64,000 bases of DNA from Streptomyces sp. NBC_01481 (lineage in GTDB: Bacteria; Actinomycetota; Actinomycetes; Streptomycetales; Streptomycetaceae): NCBI RefSeq assembly GCF_026339995.1, contig NZ_JAPEPT010000002.1:62001-126000 (forward strand), given 5' to 3'. Within the stretch, counting starts at the first letter, position 1. The number at the start of each line of letters is the position of its first letter. Positions 1-9,498 of this stretch are shown piece after piece. The notes beneath the pieces are model-generated. The model worked only from the letters and a program-made list of their open reading frames with translations. It made no database searches and had not been told where the DNA came from. The translations under genes were made by a program, and so were the position numbers.

Positions 1-2
1 GG

Positions 3-458
3 GCCGCGGTGGCGGCACTCGGGTCTTTGCTCGCGCTGATTCTCGGCGTCTCACGGACGACGCTTGCGATGGCCCGGGACGGTCATCTGCCGGGCGCGCT
101 GGCCGCGGTGCACCCCCGTTTTCAGGTGCCGCACCGCGCGGAGCTCGCGGTGGGCGCTGTCGTCGCCGTGGTGGCGGCGACGGCGGATGTGCGCGGGGCG
201 ATCGGCTTCTCGTCGTTCGGAGTGCTGGTGTACTACGCCATTGCTAACGCCTCAGCATGGACGCTGAGTTCCGATTCGGATCGGGATACGCCCGTTCGAG
301 TGGCGCAGGCACGCGCGACGACGGTGCGGGTGACCGCCGGCCTCGGGCTCGCCGGGTGCCTCGTGCTGGCCTTCGCTCTCCCGGCGCTCTCGGTGGCGGC
401 AGGCGCAGCGGTTCTGGCCGTGGGCGTGGTGGTGTACGCGGTACGCCGAAGGGGTTAG
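3..458 (+). CDS. Amino acid permease (APC superfamily), C-terminal part, cut by window start
   Basis: The reading frame is open from the left edge, so this is the C-terminal part of a longer protein. The first in-frame GTG at 9 is unlikely to be the true start. The visible 150 or so residues begin with a membrane segment followed by a cytoplasmic loop reading SRTTLAMARDGHLPG, then HPRFQVPHRAE. That loop (R..lamaRDG.LP..la.vhp....P) is the signature of the amino acid/polyamine/organocation permeases between TM8 and TM9. Three or four further hydrophobic segments follow, ending in VYAVRRRG. It would carry an amino acid or amine across the cytoplasmic membrane; the substrate cannot be told from this fragment. 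Confidence 0.8.
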   Translation, partial: AAVAALGSLLALILGVSRTTLAMARDGHLPGALAAVHPRFQVPHRAELAVGAVVAVVAATADVRGAIGFSSFGVLVYYAIANASAWTLSSDSDRDTPVRVAQARATTVRVTAGLGLAGCLVLAFALPALSVAAGAAVLAVGVVVYAVRRRG

Positions 459-471
459 AGGGTGTCTTCGC

Positions 472-864
472 CTACCGCACTGCGAACGGCTGGTCCGTGC
501 GGACGATCTCCTTGCCGAAGGGCAGGAGCGAGACCGGGATCAGCTTGAAGTTGGCGATGCCCAGCGGGATGCCGATGATCGTGATGCACAGGACGATGCC
601 TGTGACGACATGGCCGAGCGCGAGCCACCAGCCGGCGAGGACCAGCCACAGCACATTGCCGACGCAGGACGGCGCTCCGGCATCACGGCGTTCGACGACG
701 GTGTAACCGAAGGGCCAGAGGGCGTACACGCCGATGCGGAACGCGGCCAGGCCGAAGGGGATGCCGATGATCGTGATGCACAGCACGAGTCCCGCAACCA
801 TGTAGCTGAGGAACATCCAGAAGCCGCACAGAACGAGCCAGATGACGTTCAGGATAGTTTTCAC
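472..864 (-). CDS. YccF domain-containing inner membrane protein
   Basis: The 130-residue protein carries two copies of a hydrophobic module, each with the hallmark [14 protein letters not shown] (near residues 29-42 and 91-104), which defines the YccF (DUF307) family. Four membrane segments are predicted by eye and there is no signal peptide. Function in the family is not established. Its ATG overlaps the stop of the HtpX-like protease gene by 4 bp (ATGA), so the two are translationally coupled and probably act together at the membrane. Length is normal for the family. Confidence 0.9.
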   Translation of the reverse strand: MKTILNVIWLVLCGFWMFLSYMVAGLVLCITIIGIPFGLAAFRIGVYALWPFGYTVVERRDAGAPSCVGNVLWLVLAGWWLALGHVVTGIVLCITIIGIPLGIANFKLIPVSLLPFGKEIVRTDQPFAVR

Positions 865-1724
865 GGGCGACGACCTGCCATTTGCTCGAGTCGGGCGATG
901 CGCTCCGTCATGGGCGGGTGTGTCGAGAACATCCTGGAGAGGCCCCGTCCCGGGCGAAACGGATTCGCGATCATCATATGACTCGCAGTCTCGAGGCGCG
1001 GCTCGGGCGGCAGCGGCAACTGCTTCGTACCGGCGTCCAGTTTGCGCAGGGCGCTCGCGAGGGCGAGCGGATCACCCGTGAGCTGGGCGCCCGAGGCGTC
1101 CGCCTCGTATTCCCGCGAACGGCTGACAGCCAACTGGATCACCGAGGCGGCCAGCGGACCGAGGATCATGACCAGCAGCATGCCGATGAGGCCGGGGCCT
1201 TCGTCGTCGTCGGAGCGGCCTATGGGGATCAGCCAGGCGAAGTTCACCAGGAACATCACCACCGAGGCGAGCGCGCCCGCGACGGAGGAGATCAGGATGT
1301 CGCGGTTGTAGACATGGCTCAGCTCGTGGCCGATGACGCCGCGCAGCTCGCGCTCGTCGAGAATCTGCAGGATTCCCTCAGTGCAGCACACCGCGGCATT
1401 GCGCGGGTTCCGCCCGGTGGCGAAGGCGTTGGGTGCCTGGGTCGGCGAGATGTACAGGCGGGGCATGGGCTGACGGGCGGCGGTGGAGAGCTCACGGACC
1501 AGGCGGTACAGCGCGGGCGCCTCGAATTCGCTGACGGGACGGGCGCGCATGGCCCGCAGTGCCAGCTTGTCGCTGTTCCAGTAGGCGTACGCGTTGGTGC
1601 CGAGCGCCACGAAGAGCGCGATGATCAGGCCCGTACGGCCGAAGAAACTGCCGATGACGAGGATGAGAGCGGACAGTCCCCCGAGGAGTACGGCGGTCTT
1701 CAGCCCGTTGTGCCGGCGGTGCAC
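861..1724 (-). CDS. htpX: HtpX-type zinc metalloprotease (M48)
   Basis: The 287-residue integral membrane protease has two N-terminal TM segments, then the zinc site [10 protein letters not shown] (HExxH) with the downstream glutamate in SREYEAD, and the family ending in which a phenylalanine-serine-threonine-histidine-proline (STHPP) motif sits near the C-terminus. HtpX enzymes degrade misfolded membrane proteins. An ATG lies 54 nt further upstream at 1778, but I chose the GTG at 1724 because TTGGAGGG lies 7 nt before it and the protein then begins VHRRHNGLK, as in Streptomyces homologues I remember. It lies downstream of nuoN on the same strand and overlaps yccF. Confidence 0.93.
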   Translation of the reverse strand: MHRRHNGLKTAVLLGGLSALILVIGSFFGRTGLIIALFVALGTNAYAYWNSDKLALRAMRARPVSEFEAPALYRLVRELSTAARQPMPRLYISPTQAPNAFATGRNPRNAAVCCTEGILQILDERELRGVIGHELSHVYNRDILISSVAGALASVVMFLVNFAWLIPIGRSDDDEGPGLIGMLLVMILGPLAASVIQLAVSRSREYEADASGAQLTGDPLALASALRKLDAGTKQLPLPPEPRLETASHMMIANPFRPGRGLSRMFSTHPPMTERIARLEQMAGRRP

Positions 1725-1871
1725 GGTACGCCCTCCAAGTGGTGCCGCAGGGGAACCCTTCGCGTGATGGTGCTCCACTCACCAGTGGACCCTTCTGTAC
1801 AGGTCAACGCCAGGCGAGGGAGGCTAGTTCCCTTGTGCTCCGGCCCTTGGAGTCGGCCGTTCGGGTGTCGC

Positions 1872-3425
1872 TCAGAACAGGTTGCTCGCCGCGAAGCGGA
1901 GCACCAGTTGGGGATAGCCGGAGAGGACGACGCCGACGACGGCGGTGAGGACGATGGCCACGGTGACAGGGGCGGGGGCGCGCCTTCTGGCCGCAGCTGC
2001 TGCCTCGCCGTCCGCCTCGGCGCTCTCCGTGGCTGCCTCCGCGGCCCCTTCGGGGGCGCGGAAGAGGATCGCGGTCCACTGCAGGTAGTAGTACAGAGCG
2101 ATCACGACGTTGATGGCCATGACGACGGCCAGCCAGCCCAGGCCCGCGTCGACGGCCGAGGAGAAGACGGTCACCTTCGCGAACAGGCCGACGATGCCGG
2201 GCGGCAGGCCTGCCAGGCAGAGCAGGAAGAAGCCCATGGCGAGGGCGGTGAGCGGGCGGGTGGTGTAGAGGCCGCGGTAGTCGGAAATCCGGTTGAGCGG
2301 CCGGGTACGGGCGACGACCGCCGCCACCGCGAAGGCTCCGAGGTTCACGATTCCGTACATCAGGGCGTACGCGACGGTCGCGCCGATCTGGTCGTCGCTG
2401 GAGTACGCGGCGGCCGCGATCGGTACCAGGAGGTACCCGGCCTGCGCCACGGAGGACCAGGCCAGCAGGCGTACCGCGCTCCACGCGCGTGTGGCCGACT
2501 GGCGCAGCGCCGCGACATTGCCCGCGGTCATGGTGAGACCCGCGAGGACAGCCATGACCGGGCCCCAGACATCCGCGTATCCGGGGAAAGCGATGACCGT
2601 CACCAGGATGAGGCCGGAGAAGCCGACGGCCTTTCCGACGACGGAGAGATACGCGGCGACGGGCAGCGGGGCGCCGACATAAGTGTCGGGGACCCAGAAG
2701 TGGAAAGGAACCGCGGCCGTTTTGAAGGCGAAGCCGACGAGGGTCAGCGCGACGCCCACCTTGGCGAGACTGTCCAGCTGGCCGGGGACCTTGTCGAGCT
2801 CGGTGGCAATCTGGGTGAGGTGCAGGGTCCCCGTCGTGGCGTACACGAAGCTGACGCCCAGCAGCATCACGGCGGTCGCGGTGACCGAGGACAGGAAGAA
2901 CTTCAGAGCCGCTTCGCTGGAGAGCCGGTCGCCGCGCCTGAGGCCGACGAGCGCGAAGGCCGGCAGGGATGCGACTTCGAGGGCGACGACCAGGGTGGCC
3001 AGGTCGCGCGAGGCGGGCAGCAGTGCCGCACCGGCCGCCGAGGAGAGCAGCAGGAACCAGAACTCCCCTGCGGGGAGCTTCTTGCGGGTGTCGTGGAGCG
3101 AGAGCAGGGCGGTGAGCAGGGCGCCACCGAGCACAAGGAGCTGGATCACGAGGGTGAAACGGTCGGCGGTGTAGCTGCACGCGTCCGCGTCGGTCGTGAG
3201 GCAGAACGTCGCGCGGTTGCCCTTGCGCAGCGGCACGAGGGTGATCAGCGCGGCGACCAGACCGGCGATCGAGACGGCCCCGAGCAGCGGCTTGCGCTTC
3301 TCGGACACGAAAAGATCGGCGACCAGGACGATCAGAGCCACCGTCGCGGTGATGGTGGGCGGCGCGATCGTGAGCCAGTCGACGGACTGGACAAGACTGG
3401 TGACACTGTCGGCTGCCACGGTCAC
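1872..3425 (-). CDS. nuoN: NADH-quinone oxidoreductase subunit N, second (partial) complex
   Basis: The protein has 517 residues and about 14 TM segments of the antiporter-like proton-pumping family (NuoL/M/N). Typical motifs are visible: SLPAFALVGLRRGDRLSSEA in the TM4-5 region, FKTAAVPFHFWVPDTY (the conserved lysine and HxW/PDxY loop), and GLFAKVTVF near TM12. The start is the GTG at 3425, which overlaps the nuoM stop by 4 bp and is preceded by AGGAGG at 6 nt spacing; the much longer open frame upstream is a shadow over nuoM. It is the last nuo gene of this operon and is clearly diverged from the NuoN encoded at 45.8 kb. Confidence 0.95.
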   Translation of the reverse strand: MTVAADSVTSLVQSVDWLTIAPPTITATVALIVLVADLFVSEKRKPLLGAVSIAGLVAALITLVPLRKGNRATFCLTTDADACSYTADRFTLVIQLLVLGGALLTALLSLHDTRKKLPAGEFWFLLLSSAAGAALLPASRDLATLVVALEVASLPAFALVGLRRGDRLSSEAALKFFLSSVTATAVMLLGVSFVYATTGTLHLTQIATELDKVPGQLDSLAKVGVALTLVGFAFKTAAVPFHFWVPDTYVGAPLPVAAYLSVVGKAVGFSGLILVTVIAFPGYADVWGPVMAVLAGLTMTAGNVAALRQSATRAWSAVRLLAWSSVAQAGYLLVPIAAAAYSSDDQIGATVAYALMYGIVNLGAFAVAAVVARTRPLNRISDYRGLYTTRPLTALAMGFFLLCLAGLPPGIVGLFAKVTVFSSAVDAGLGWLAVVMAINVVIALYYYLQWTAILFRAPEGAAEAATESAEADGEAAAAARRRAPAPVTVAIVLTAVVGVVLSGYPQLVLRFAASNLF

Positions 3426-5023
3426 GACTTGCCTCCTGCGAGGAGCTTCTGCACGGCCGGGTCGGTGAGGCCGAGGAGGACGGCGGGCCACAGTCCGGCG
3501 AGGACGGTGAGGGCGACGAGCGGGGACCAGGCCGCGAATTCGTAGCTCTGGACATCGGTGAGCGGTTTCACGGACTGCTCCTCCTGCCCCGTCTGCCCCT
3601 CCGGTCGCAGCGCGCCCATGCAGACGCGGCGTACGACGACGAGGAGGTACGCCGCGGTGAGCAGGGTGCCGAAGCCGGCGATCGCCATGAACGTGAGGAA
3701 GGCGGGTCGGTTCAGCCCCTCGGCGGGATCGAACGCGCCGAACATCGCCAGCATTTCGCCCCAGAACCCGGCGAGGCCGGGCAGGCCGAGCGAGGCGACG
3801 GCGGCGAATGCGAGGAGGCCGCCGAGGCGCGGGGCCCGGCCGTAGAGGGCTGCCCCGGTGGCCCCGGAGAGGGTATCGAGGTCGGCGGTGCCGTAGCGGT
3901 CTTTCAGGGCGCCGACCAGGAAGAAGAGCAGACCGGTGATCAGGCCGTGCGCGATGTTGGCGAAGAGCGCGCCGTTGACGCCGGTGGGGGTCATCGTCGC
4001 GATGCCGAGGAGCACGAAGCCCATGTGCCCGACGGAGGAGTACGCGATCAGGCGCTTGAGATCGCCGCCCGCACCCTGCTTGGCGAGGGCGAGGCAGGCC
4101 AGGGATCCGTAGATGATGCCGGCGACGGCGAAGGCGGCGAGATACGGCGCGAAGGTCTGCATGCCGTCGGGCGCGATGGGCAACACAATGCGGACAAACC
4201 CGTACGTACCCATCTTCAGCAGTACGCCGGCGAGGAGGACGGAGCCGACGGTCGGTGCGGCGGTGTGCGCGTCCGGCAGCCAGCTGTGCAACGGCCACAT
4301 CGGGGTCTTCACGGCCAGCCCGAGCCCGATCGCCAAAACGGCGATGACCTGCGTGGATGCGGTCAGCCCACGGCCGTTGTCAGTGGCGAGTGCCACCATG
4401 TCGAATGTGCCGGTCTTCAGCCCGATCAGCAGGAGGCCGAGCAGCATGACGACAGAGCCGAGCAGCGTGTAGAGGATGAACTTCCAGGCGGCGGACTGCC
4501 GCTCCTCGCCGCCCCAGCGGGCGATGAGGAAGTACATCGGGATGAGCACCATCTCGAAGGCCAGGAAGAAGAGCAGCAGGTCGAGGACGGCGAAGGTCGC
4601 GAGAGTCCCGGATTCCAGGACGAGCAGCAGCGCGACGAAGCCCTTTGGGGACGGGCCCGAAGGCATCTTGTAGTAGCTGTACAGCGCGCACAGGAAGGTC
4701 AGCAGCGCCGTAAGGACCAGAAGGGGGAGGGAAATGCCGTCGACGCCGAAGTGGATCCGCACATCGAGTGCCGGGATCCAGCTGATGTCCGTCGTGGCCT
4801 GCATCTTCGACGGGTGGTCGTGGTCGAAGCCGATGGCGAGCACGACCGCCGCGGCGAGGATCGCGCCGGTGACGGTCACGCCGTGGCGCAGGACCGCCTG
4901 GTCCGGGCTCTTGCCGCGCAGCCCGGGCGGGGCGGGCAGGAGCGCGGCCCCGGCCCCGATGAGCGGGCCGACGACGATGAACGCGAGAAGGAACTGCATC
5001 ACGGACTCGCTGATATCGATCAC
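3422..5023 (-). CDS. nuoM: NADH-quinone oxidoreductase subunit M, second complex
   Basis: The 533-residue, roughly 14-TM proton-translocating subunit carries the NuoM hallmarks FFLAFEMVLIPMYFLIARWG (TM5 glutamate), KTPMWPLHSWLPDAHTAAP (TM7-8 lysine and loop) and KRLIAYSSVGHMGFV. It begins with a GTG at 5023, three bases after the nuoL stop, and overlaps nuoN by 4 bp. In complex I it sits in the distal membrane arm. Conserved charged residues for pumping appear intact, so the partial complex should still be able to move protons. It differs strongly from the NuoM at 47.5 kb. Confidence 0.95.
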   Translation of the reverse strand: MIDISESVMQFLLAFIVVGPLIGAGAALLPAPPGLRGKSPDQAVLRHGVTVTGAILAAAVVLAIGFDHDHPSKMQATTDISWIPALDVRIHFGVDGISLPLLVLTALLTFLCALYSYYKMPSGPSPKGFVALLLVLESGTLATFAVLDLLLFFLAFEMVLIPMYFLIARWGGEERQSAAWKFILYTLLGSVVMLLGLLLIGLKTGTFDMVALATDNGRGLTASTQVIAVLAIGLGLAVKTPMWPLHSWLPDAHTAAPTVGSVLLAGVLLKMGTYGFVRIVLPIAPDGMQTFAPYLAAFAVAGIIYGSLACLALAKQGAGGDLKRLIAYSSVGHMGFVLLGIATMTPTGVNGALFANIAHGLITGLLFFLVGALKDRYGTADLDTLSGATGAALYGRAPRLGGLLAFAAVASLGLPGLAGFWGEMLAMFGAFDPAEGLNRPAFLTFMAIAGFGTLLTAAYLLVVVRRVCMGALRPEGQTGQEEQSVKPLTDVQSYEFAAWSPLVALTVLAGLWPAVLLGLTDPAVQKLLAGGKS

Positions 5024-5026
5024 GGC

Positions 5027-7039
5027 TCACGATCCCGCGTTGACGTTGGAAAGGACGACGGCGGCGATCGCCAGGACGACGGAGCCTGCCAGCAGCGCGC
5101 TCAGGTAGGTCTGCACATTGCCGGTCTGGGCGCGGCGGACGGCCGCGCCGAGCCAGCGGGCTCCCGTGCCCGATCCGCGTACGTACGTCTCGACGACCTC
5201 GCGGTCCAGGAAGCTGACCAGCTGGGCTGCGGCCCGGACGGGGCGTACGAACAGTGCGGAGTAGACCGCGTCGACGTGGAAACCGGCGGCGGCGTGGCGG
5301 TGGAGCGGGCCGAGCAGAAGTCGGCCCGGGTCCGACTGGTCGGGGGCTGCCGCGATGTCGCCGTACGCGGGGGTGTGGGTCGCGATGGCCTCGGCCTCGG
5401 TGACCGACGGTGCCGCCTCCGGGTGGGCGGCGACGGCGCCCAGGGGCGCCCGGGCGAGGGCCGCTCCCGCGCGGAACTGCAGGGCGCGCCAGGTGCCGTA
5501 GGTGATCAGTCCACCGACGAGCGCGACACCCGTGCCGAGGACGGCGGTGGTGACGGTCGGGGCGAGGCTCTGGCCGTCGAACCAGTCGTCGAGATAACCG
5601 ATGGTCATGCCGATTCCGAGAGAGGGGACGGCGAGCACCCAGAGCACCGCGTTCATGGCGACGGGCTCGCGGCCGTGATCCGGGGCTTCGGCTCCGCGCC
5701 CGCGGAAGGCGAGCAACCACAGGCGCATCGCGTACGCGGCGGTGAGAAGGGCGGCGATCAAGCCGGAGACCAGCACCGTCCAGCCGGCGGCGCCGGGGGC
5801 GATGTCGGATTCGCCGAGCGCCGCGTGCTCGGCGGCGACGAGGATGGCTTCCTTGGAGAAGAAGCCCGCGAAGGGAGGGATGGCGGCGAGCGCGAGCAGG
5901 GCGACGGTCATCGTCCAGTACGCGTCGGGGATGCGCTTGGCGAGACCGCTCATCCGGGACATGGCGGCCAGCGAGTTGGTGCCCGCGGCATGGATGATCA
6001 CGCCCGCGCCAAGGAAGAGAAGCGCCTTGAACGCGCCGTGCGCAAGGAGGTGGAAGACGGCGGCGCCACGGTTACCGACGGCCAGCGCGCCCGTCATATA
6101 GCCGAGTTGGCCGATGGTCGAGTAGGCGAGGACCCGCTTGATGTCGTCCTGGGCGAGGGCGGCCAGGCCCGAGCCGACCATGGTGACGGCGGCCATCACG
6201 GCGAGAACGATGAGTGCTGCCGCGGAAGCGGTGAAGACAGGAAGGAGCCGCGCCACGAAGTAGACACCGGCGGCGACCATCGTCGCGGCGTGGATCAGCG
6301 CGGAGACGGGTGTGGGGCCCGCCATCGCGTCGGGGAGCCAGGTGTGCAGCGGGAACTGCGCCGACTTGCCCGCCACACCCGCCAGGAGCAGAAGGGCGAT
6401 CAGCGTCGGGTGATCGATTCCGCCGGCCGCGACGGAGCCGAGGATTCCGGTGATCTGGAAGGTTCCGGCGTCAGTGGCGAGCGCGAACAGACCGAAGAGG
6501 AAAGGGACATCGCCGAGCTTGGTGACCAGGAAGGCCTTGAGGGAGGCGGCCCGCGCCTCGGGCGTCTCCCAGTAGTGGCCGACGAGGAAGTACGAACAGA
6601 TGCCCATGATCTCCCAGCCGACCATGAGCACCATCAGGTCGCCGGAGTAGACGACGAGCAGCATTGCGGAGGTGAAGAGGGAGACGAGAGCAGCGTACGA
6701 GGGGTAGCGCGGGTCGTCGCGCAGATAGCCCGTCGAGTAGATCTGCACGCACGACGCGACGACACCGACCAGGACGGCGACGAGGACCGCGAAGCCGTCG
6801 AGGTACAGGGCGAGGTCGATGGGGACCGACCCGGTCGGGGTGAGCTGGGTCGAGGCCTCGATTGGCTTGTTCCCGCCCTGGCGGACGGCGATCAGGACGG
6901 CGATGGCTGCCGCGGCGAGGGTCGGCAGGACGGCAAGGGGCCGTACGAAACCGGGGGCGGTGCGGCCGAGGAGCAGTCCGGCCGCGGCGCCCAGGAACGG
7001 AAGGAGGGGGACGAGGACGGCGAGGGTCGTGGTGGTCAC
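5027..7039 (-). CDS. nuoL: NADH-quinone oxidoreductase subunit L, second complex
   Basis: The 670-residue protein is the largest antiporter-like subunit, with about 16 TM segments and the long lateral C-terminal helix region expected of NuoL. Recognisable motifs are [17 protein letters not shown] (TM5), [20 protein letters not shown] (TM7-8) and [16 protein letters not shown]. The GTG at 7039 overlaps the nuoK stop by 4 bp. A hydrophilic insert of roughly 60 residues (about 500-560) precedes the helix HL region. It is predicted to be the distal proton pump of this complex. Confidence 0.95.
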   Translation of the reverse strand: MTTTTLAVLVPLLPFLGAAAGLLLGRTAPGFVRPLAVLPTLAAAAIAVLIAVRQGGNKPIEASTQLTPTGSVPIDLALYLDGFAVLVAVLVGVVASCVQIYSTGYLRDDPRYPSYAALVSLFTSAMLLVVYSGDLMVLMVGWEIMGICSYFLVGHYWETPEARAASLKAFLVTKLGDVPFLFGLFALATDAGTFQITGILGSVAAGGIDHPTLIALLLLAGVAGKSAQFPLHTWLPDAMAGPTPVSALIHAATMVAAGVYFVARLLPVFTASAAALIVLAVMAAVTMVGSGLAALAQDDIKRVLAYSTIGQLGYMTGALAVGNRGAAVFHLLAHGAFKALLFLGAGVIIHAAGTNSLAAMSRMSGLAKRIPDAYWTMTVALLALAAIPPFAGFFSKEAILVAAEHAALGESDIAPGAAGWTVLVSGLIAALLTAAYAMRLWLLAFRGRGAEAPDHGREPVAMNAVLWVLAVPSLGIGMTIGYLDDWFDGQSLAPTVTTAVLGTGVALVGGLITYGTWRALQFRAGAALARAPLGAVAAHPEAAPSVTEAEAIATHTPAYGDIAAAPDQSDPGRLLLGPLHRHAAAGFHVDAVYSALFVRPVRAAAQLVSFLDREVVETYVRGSGTGARWLGAAVRRAQTGNVQTYLSALLAGSVVLAIAAVVLSNVNAGS

Positions 7040-7413
7040 GCGGTGGCCTCGGCCTTCTGCGCCCGGGCGGCTGCGTCGGCGTCAGGGTCGTCGGGCTCGC
7101 CGTGGGGGCGCTCGGCGGTGTCGCGAAGCTTGTCGACGTCCGAGGTTCCGCGGTTGCGGTAGACCATCAGGACGATCGCCAGGCCAATGCCGATCTCCGC
7201 GGCGGCGATGGCGATGGTGAAAAGGGTGAGCGCCTGGCCGGCGTGCAGGGTGTCGCGCATCCAGACGTCGAAGGCGACGAGGTTGAGGTTGACCGCGTTG
7301 AGCATCAGCTCGACGGACATCAGGACCAGGATCGCGTTGCGGCGCGCGAGCACTCCGTACAGCCCGACCGAGAAAAGGAGGACGGCGAGCACAGCGGGAT
7401 AGGCGAGGTGCAT
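7036..7413 (-). CDS. nuoK: NADH-quinone oxidoreductase subunit K, second complex
   Basis: Three TM helices with the NuoK core [20 protein letters not shown] (essential glutamate in TM2) and a second glutamate in [13 protein letters not shown] (TM3). At 125 residues it is about 25 longer than the usual 100, the excess being a charged tail rich in Asp, Glu, Ala and Arg (from about residue 93). The start ATG at 7413 overlaps the nuoJ stop (ATGA), and its own stop overlaps nuoL. It links the quinone module to the antiporter-like subunits. Confidence 0.95.
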   Translation of the reverse strand: MHLAYPAVLAVLLFSVGLYGVLARRNAILVLMSVELMLNAVNLNLVAFDVWMRDTLHAGQALTLFTIAIAAAEIGIGLAIVLMVYRNRGTSDVDKLRDTAERPHGEPDDPDADAAARAQKAEATA

Positions 7414-7973
7414 CAGCTCTTCCCCTCGGGAGCCTTGACGTCCTTGCGGGACAGGACGATCGCCCCGACGAGGGCGGCGAGCAGCAGTACGGAGAGCGCC
7501 TCGAACGGCAGCACCCAGTGCCGGAAGAGGATCTCGCCGGATACCTGGGTAGAGCCCTGGGAGGGTCCGTCCAGGTCGATCCAGGTCGTACGGAACGCGT
7601 CCACGACCACCCAGACCAGGGCGCCCGCGGCGGCGAGTGCGACCGCGAGGGCGACCCAGCCGTTGCGGGAGTCGGCGTCCGGGGAGCGGCCGATGGGGGC
7701 CTTGGTGAGCATCAGCCCGAAGAGAAGGAGGACGACCACGGAACCGACGTAGATCAGGACCTGCACCCAGGCGATGAACTCGGCCGTCAGCAGCAGATAT
7801 TCGACGGCGAGGCCGCCGAGGGCCACGACCAGCCAGAGGGCGGCGTGCACCAGCTGCTTGGTCGTGACCGTGATGGCGGCGGCGCCGAGGGTGGCGATGC
7901 CGACGAGGAGAAAAGCGATCTCGACGCCGGTCGGGGAGAGGAAGCCGTGCGTTTGGGCTGCGGCGAGCATCAT
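7413..7973 (-). CDS. nuoJ: NADH-quinone oxidoreductase subunit J, second complex
   Basis: The 186-residue, five-TM subunit contains the NuoJ region [20 protein letters not shown] followed by [20 protein letters not shown], which holds the conserved glycine/tyrosine of the TM3 pi-bulge segment. I use the ATG at 7973 because it overlaps the nuoI stop by 4 bp (ATGA); the longer open frame upstream runs over nuoI. It lacks the long hydrophilic C-terminus seen in the NuoJ of the complete operon (186 versus 278 residues). Confidence 0.94.
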   Translation of the reverse strand: MMLAAAQTHGFLSPTGVEIAFLLVGIATLGAAAITVTTKQLVHAALWLVVALGGLAVEYLLLTAEFIAWVQVLIYVGSVVVLLLFGLMLTKAPIGRSPDADSRNGWVALAVALAAAGALVWVVVDAFRTTWIDLDGPSQGSTQVSGEILFRHWVLPFEALSVLLLAALVGAIVLSRKDVKAPEGKS

Positions 7974-8530
7974 GCGGGGCCTCCCTCGTCTGCGGGCGGT
8001 TCGGCCTGGGCGGCCGCGAGCTTTTCGACTGCCTTGCGGGCCGCGGCGATCTCCTTCGGCTCCTCGGCGCCCGGGTCGAGCGCGGGCGGCGCGGGCACCG
8101 TCCACATCCACTCGCGGAGCTTGTCCCGCTCATGGGTGAGTTCGCGGATGTCCGTCTCCGCGTACTCGAACTCCGGTGACCAGAACAGCGCGTCGAAAGG
8201 ACAGACCTCGATGCAGATACCGCAGTACATACAGAGCGAGAAGTCGATGGCGAAGCGGTCGAGGACGTTGCGGCTGCGCTCGCGGCCGCCGGGGGCGGCA
8301 GCCGGAATCGTCTCCTTGTGGGAGTCGATGTAGATGCACCAGTCGGGGCACTCGCGGGCGCAGAGCATGCAGACCGTGCAGTTCTCCTCGAACAGGCCGA
8401 TCACGCCACGGCTGCGGGGCGGGAGTTCGGGCTGGGCGTCCGGGTACTGCTGCGTGACGGTCTTCTTCGTCATCGTCCGCAGGGTGACGGCGAGGCCCTT
8501 CGCGAGGCCGGATCCGGGGATCGGAGGCAT
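7970..8530 (-). CDS. nuoI: NADH-quinone oxidoreductase subunit I (2x[4Fe-4S]), second complex
   Basis: The 186-residue peripheral subunit has two ferredoxin motifs, [15 protein letters not shown] (near residues 46-60) and [12 protein letters not shown] (near 93-104), which bind clusters N6a and N6b between the input module and NuoB. The start ATG at 8530 overlaps the nuoH TAA (TAATG). The C-terminal 60 residues are charged and Ala/Glu-rich. It retains full cluster ligands, so electron transfer through the connecting arm is preserved even though the NuoEFG module is not encoded here. Confidence 0.95.
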   Translation of the reverse strand: MPPIPGSGLAKGLAVTLRTMTKKTVTQQYPDAQPELPPRSRGVIGLFEENCTVCMLCARECPDWCIYIDSHKETIPAAAPGGRERSRNVLDRFAIDFSLCMYCGICIEVCPFDALFWSPEFEYAETDIRELTHERDKLREWMWTVPAPPALDPGAEEPKEIAAARKAVEKLAAAQAEPPADEGGPA

Positions 8531-9498
8531 TACTGCATCACCACCTTCACGATGCCGGTGAGGGCGATCTGGGCGAGGGCGAGCGGGATGAGCGTGGTCC
8601 AGGCGAGTTTCTGCAGCTGGTCCTCGCGCATCCGCGGATAGCTCACGCGCAGCCAGATGACGACAAAGGCGAGTACGGCCGTCTTGAGCAGGGTCCAGAC
8701 CCAGCCGAGACCGTCCGCCCCGAACGGGCCGTGCCAGCCGCCCAGGAAAAGGACGGTGGTCAGAGCGCACAGGACGACGATCCCCGCGTACTCGGCCAGG
8801 AGGAACAGCGCGAAACGCAGGCCGGTGTACTCGGTGTACGCGCCGAAGATGATCTCGGAGTCGGCGATCGGCATGTCGAAGGGCGGGCGCTGGAGTTCGG
8901 CGAGGCCCGCGGTGAAGAAGACGAGGGCGCCCACGATCTGCCAGGGCAGCCACCACCACTCGAAGGCGTTCAGGATGCCCGGCAGCGAGACCGTGCCGGC
9001 CGCCATGGCGACGGAGGCGGCGGTCAGCAGCATCGGCAGTTCGTACGCGAGCAGCTGCGCGGCGGTGCGCAGTCCACCCAGGAGGGAGAACTTATTGGCC
9101 GAAGCCCAGCCCGCCATGAGCGAGCCGAGCACCCCGACGCCCATCACGGCGAGCACGAAGAAGATGCCCGCGTCGACGACCTGACCGACCGCGCCCTCGC
9201 TCGGGCCGATCGGAATCGCGACCAGTACGAGCAGGTACGGGAGAAGGGCGACGGCGGGCGCGAGCTGGAAGATGCGGCGATCGGCACCGGCCGGGACCAC
9301 GTCCTCCTTCTGCGCGAACTTCACGCCGTCCGCGACGAGTTGGGCCCAGCCGTGGAAGCCGCCCGCGTACATGGGGCCGAGGCGGCCCTGCATATGGGCC
9401 ATCACCTTGTGCTCGGTCTGCCCGATGACGAGGGGCAGGACAAGGAACACGGCGAGGATGACGACCAGCCGGAGGGCGACGTCGAGAGCGTCGTTCAC
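8530..9498 (-). CDS. nuoH: NADH-quinone oxidoreductase subunit H, second complex
   Basis: The 322-residue, eight-TM subunit forms much of the quinone-binding channel. Motifs [20 protein letters not shown] and [20 protein letters not shown] match the conserved loops of NuoH/ND1, and [13 protein letters not shown] the C-terminal loop. It begins with a GTG at 9498 that overlaps the nuoC stop by 4 bp. Compared with the NuoH at 52.7 kb (465 residues) it is close to the minimal family length. Confidence 0.95.
   Translation of the reverse strand: MNDALDVALRLVVILAVFLVLPLVIGQTEHKVMAHMQGRLGPMYAGGFHGWAQLVADGVKFAQKEDVVPAGADRRIFQLAPAVALLPYLLVLVAIPIGPSEGAVGQVVDAGIFFVLAVMGVGVLGSLMAGWASANKFSLLGGLRTAAQLLAYELPMLLTAASVAMAAGTVSLPGILNAFEWWWLPWQIVGALVFFTAGLAELQRPPFDMPIADSEIIFGAYTEYTGLRFALFLLAEYAGIVVLCALTTVLFLGGWHGPFGADGLGWVWTLLKTAVLAFVVIWLRVSYPRMREDQLQKLAWTTLIPLALAQIALTGIVKVVMQ

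Noticed and set aside
882..3545. Very long open frame on the plus strand opposite htpX and nuoN
   Set aside because: Extremely Glu/Gly/Arg/Asp-rich translation without domains, exactly antisense to clear membrane-protein genes; a standard artefact of high-GC third positions.
3426..4298. N-terminal extension of nuoN up to 808 codons
   Set aside because: The extension overlaps nuoM coding sequence; the GTG at 3425 has a good ribosome site and the usual 4-bp overlap.
3947..7162. 1071-codon open frame on the plus strand opposite nuoM and nuoL
   Set aside because: Same artefact; low-complexity charged protein with no start context.
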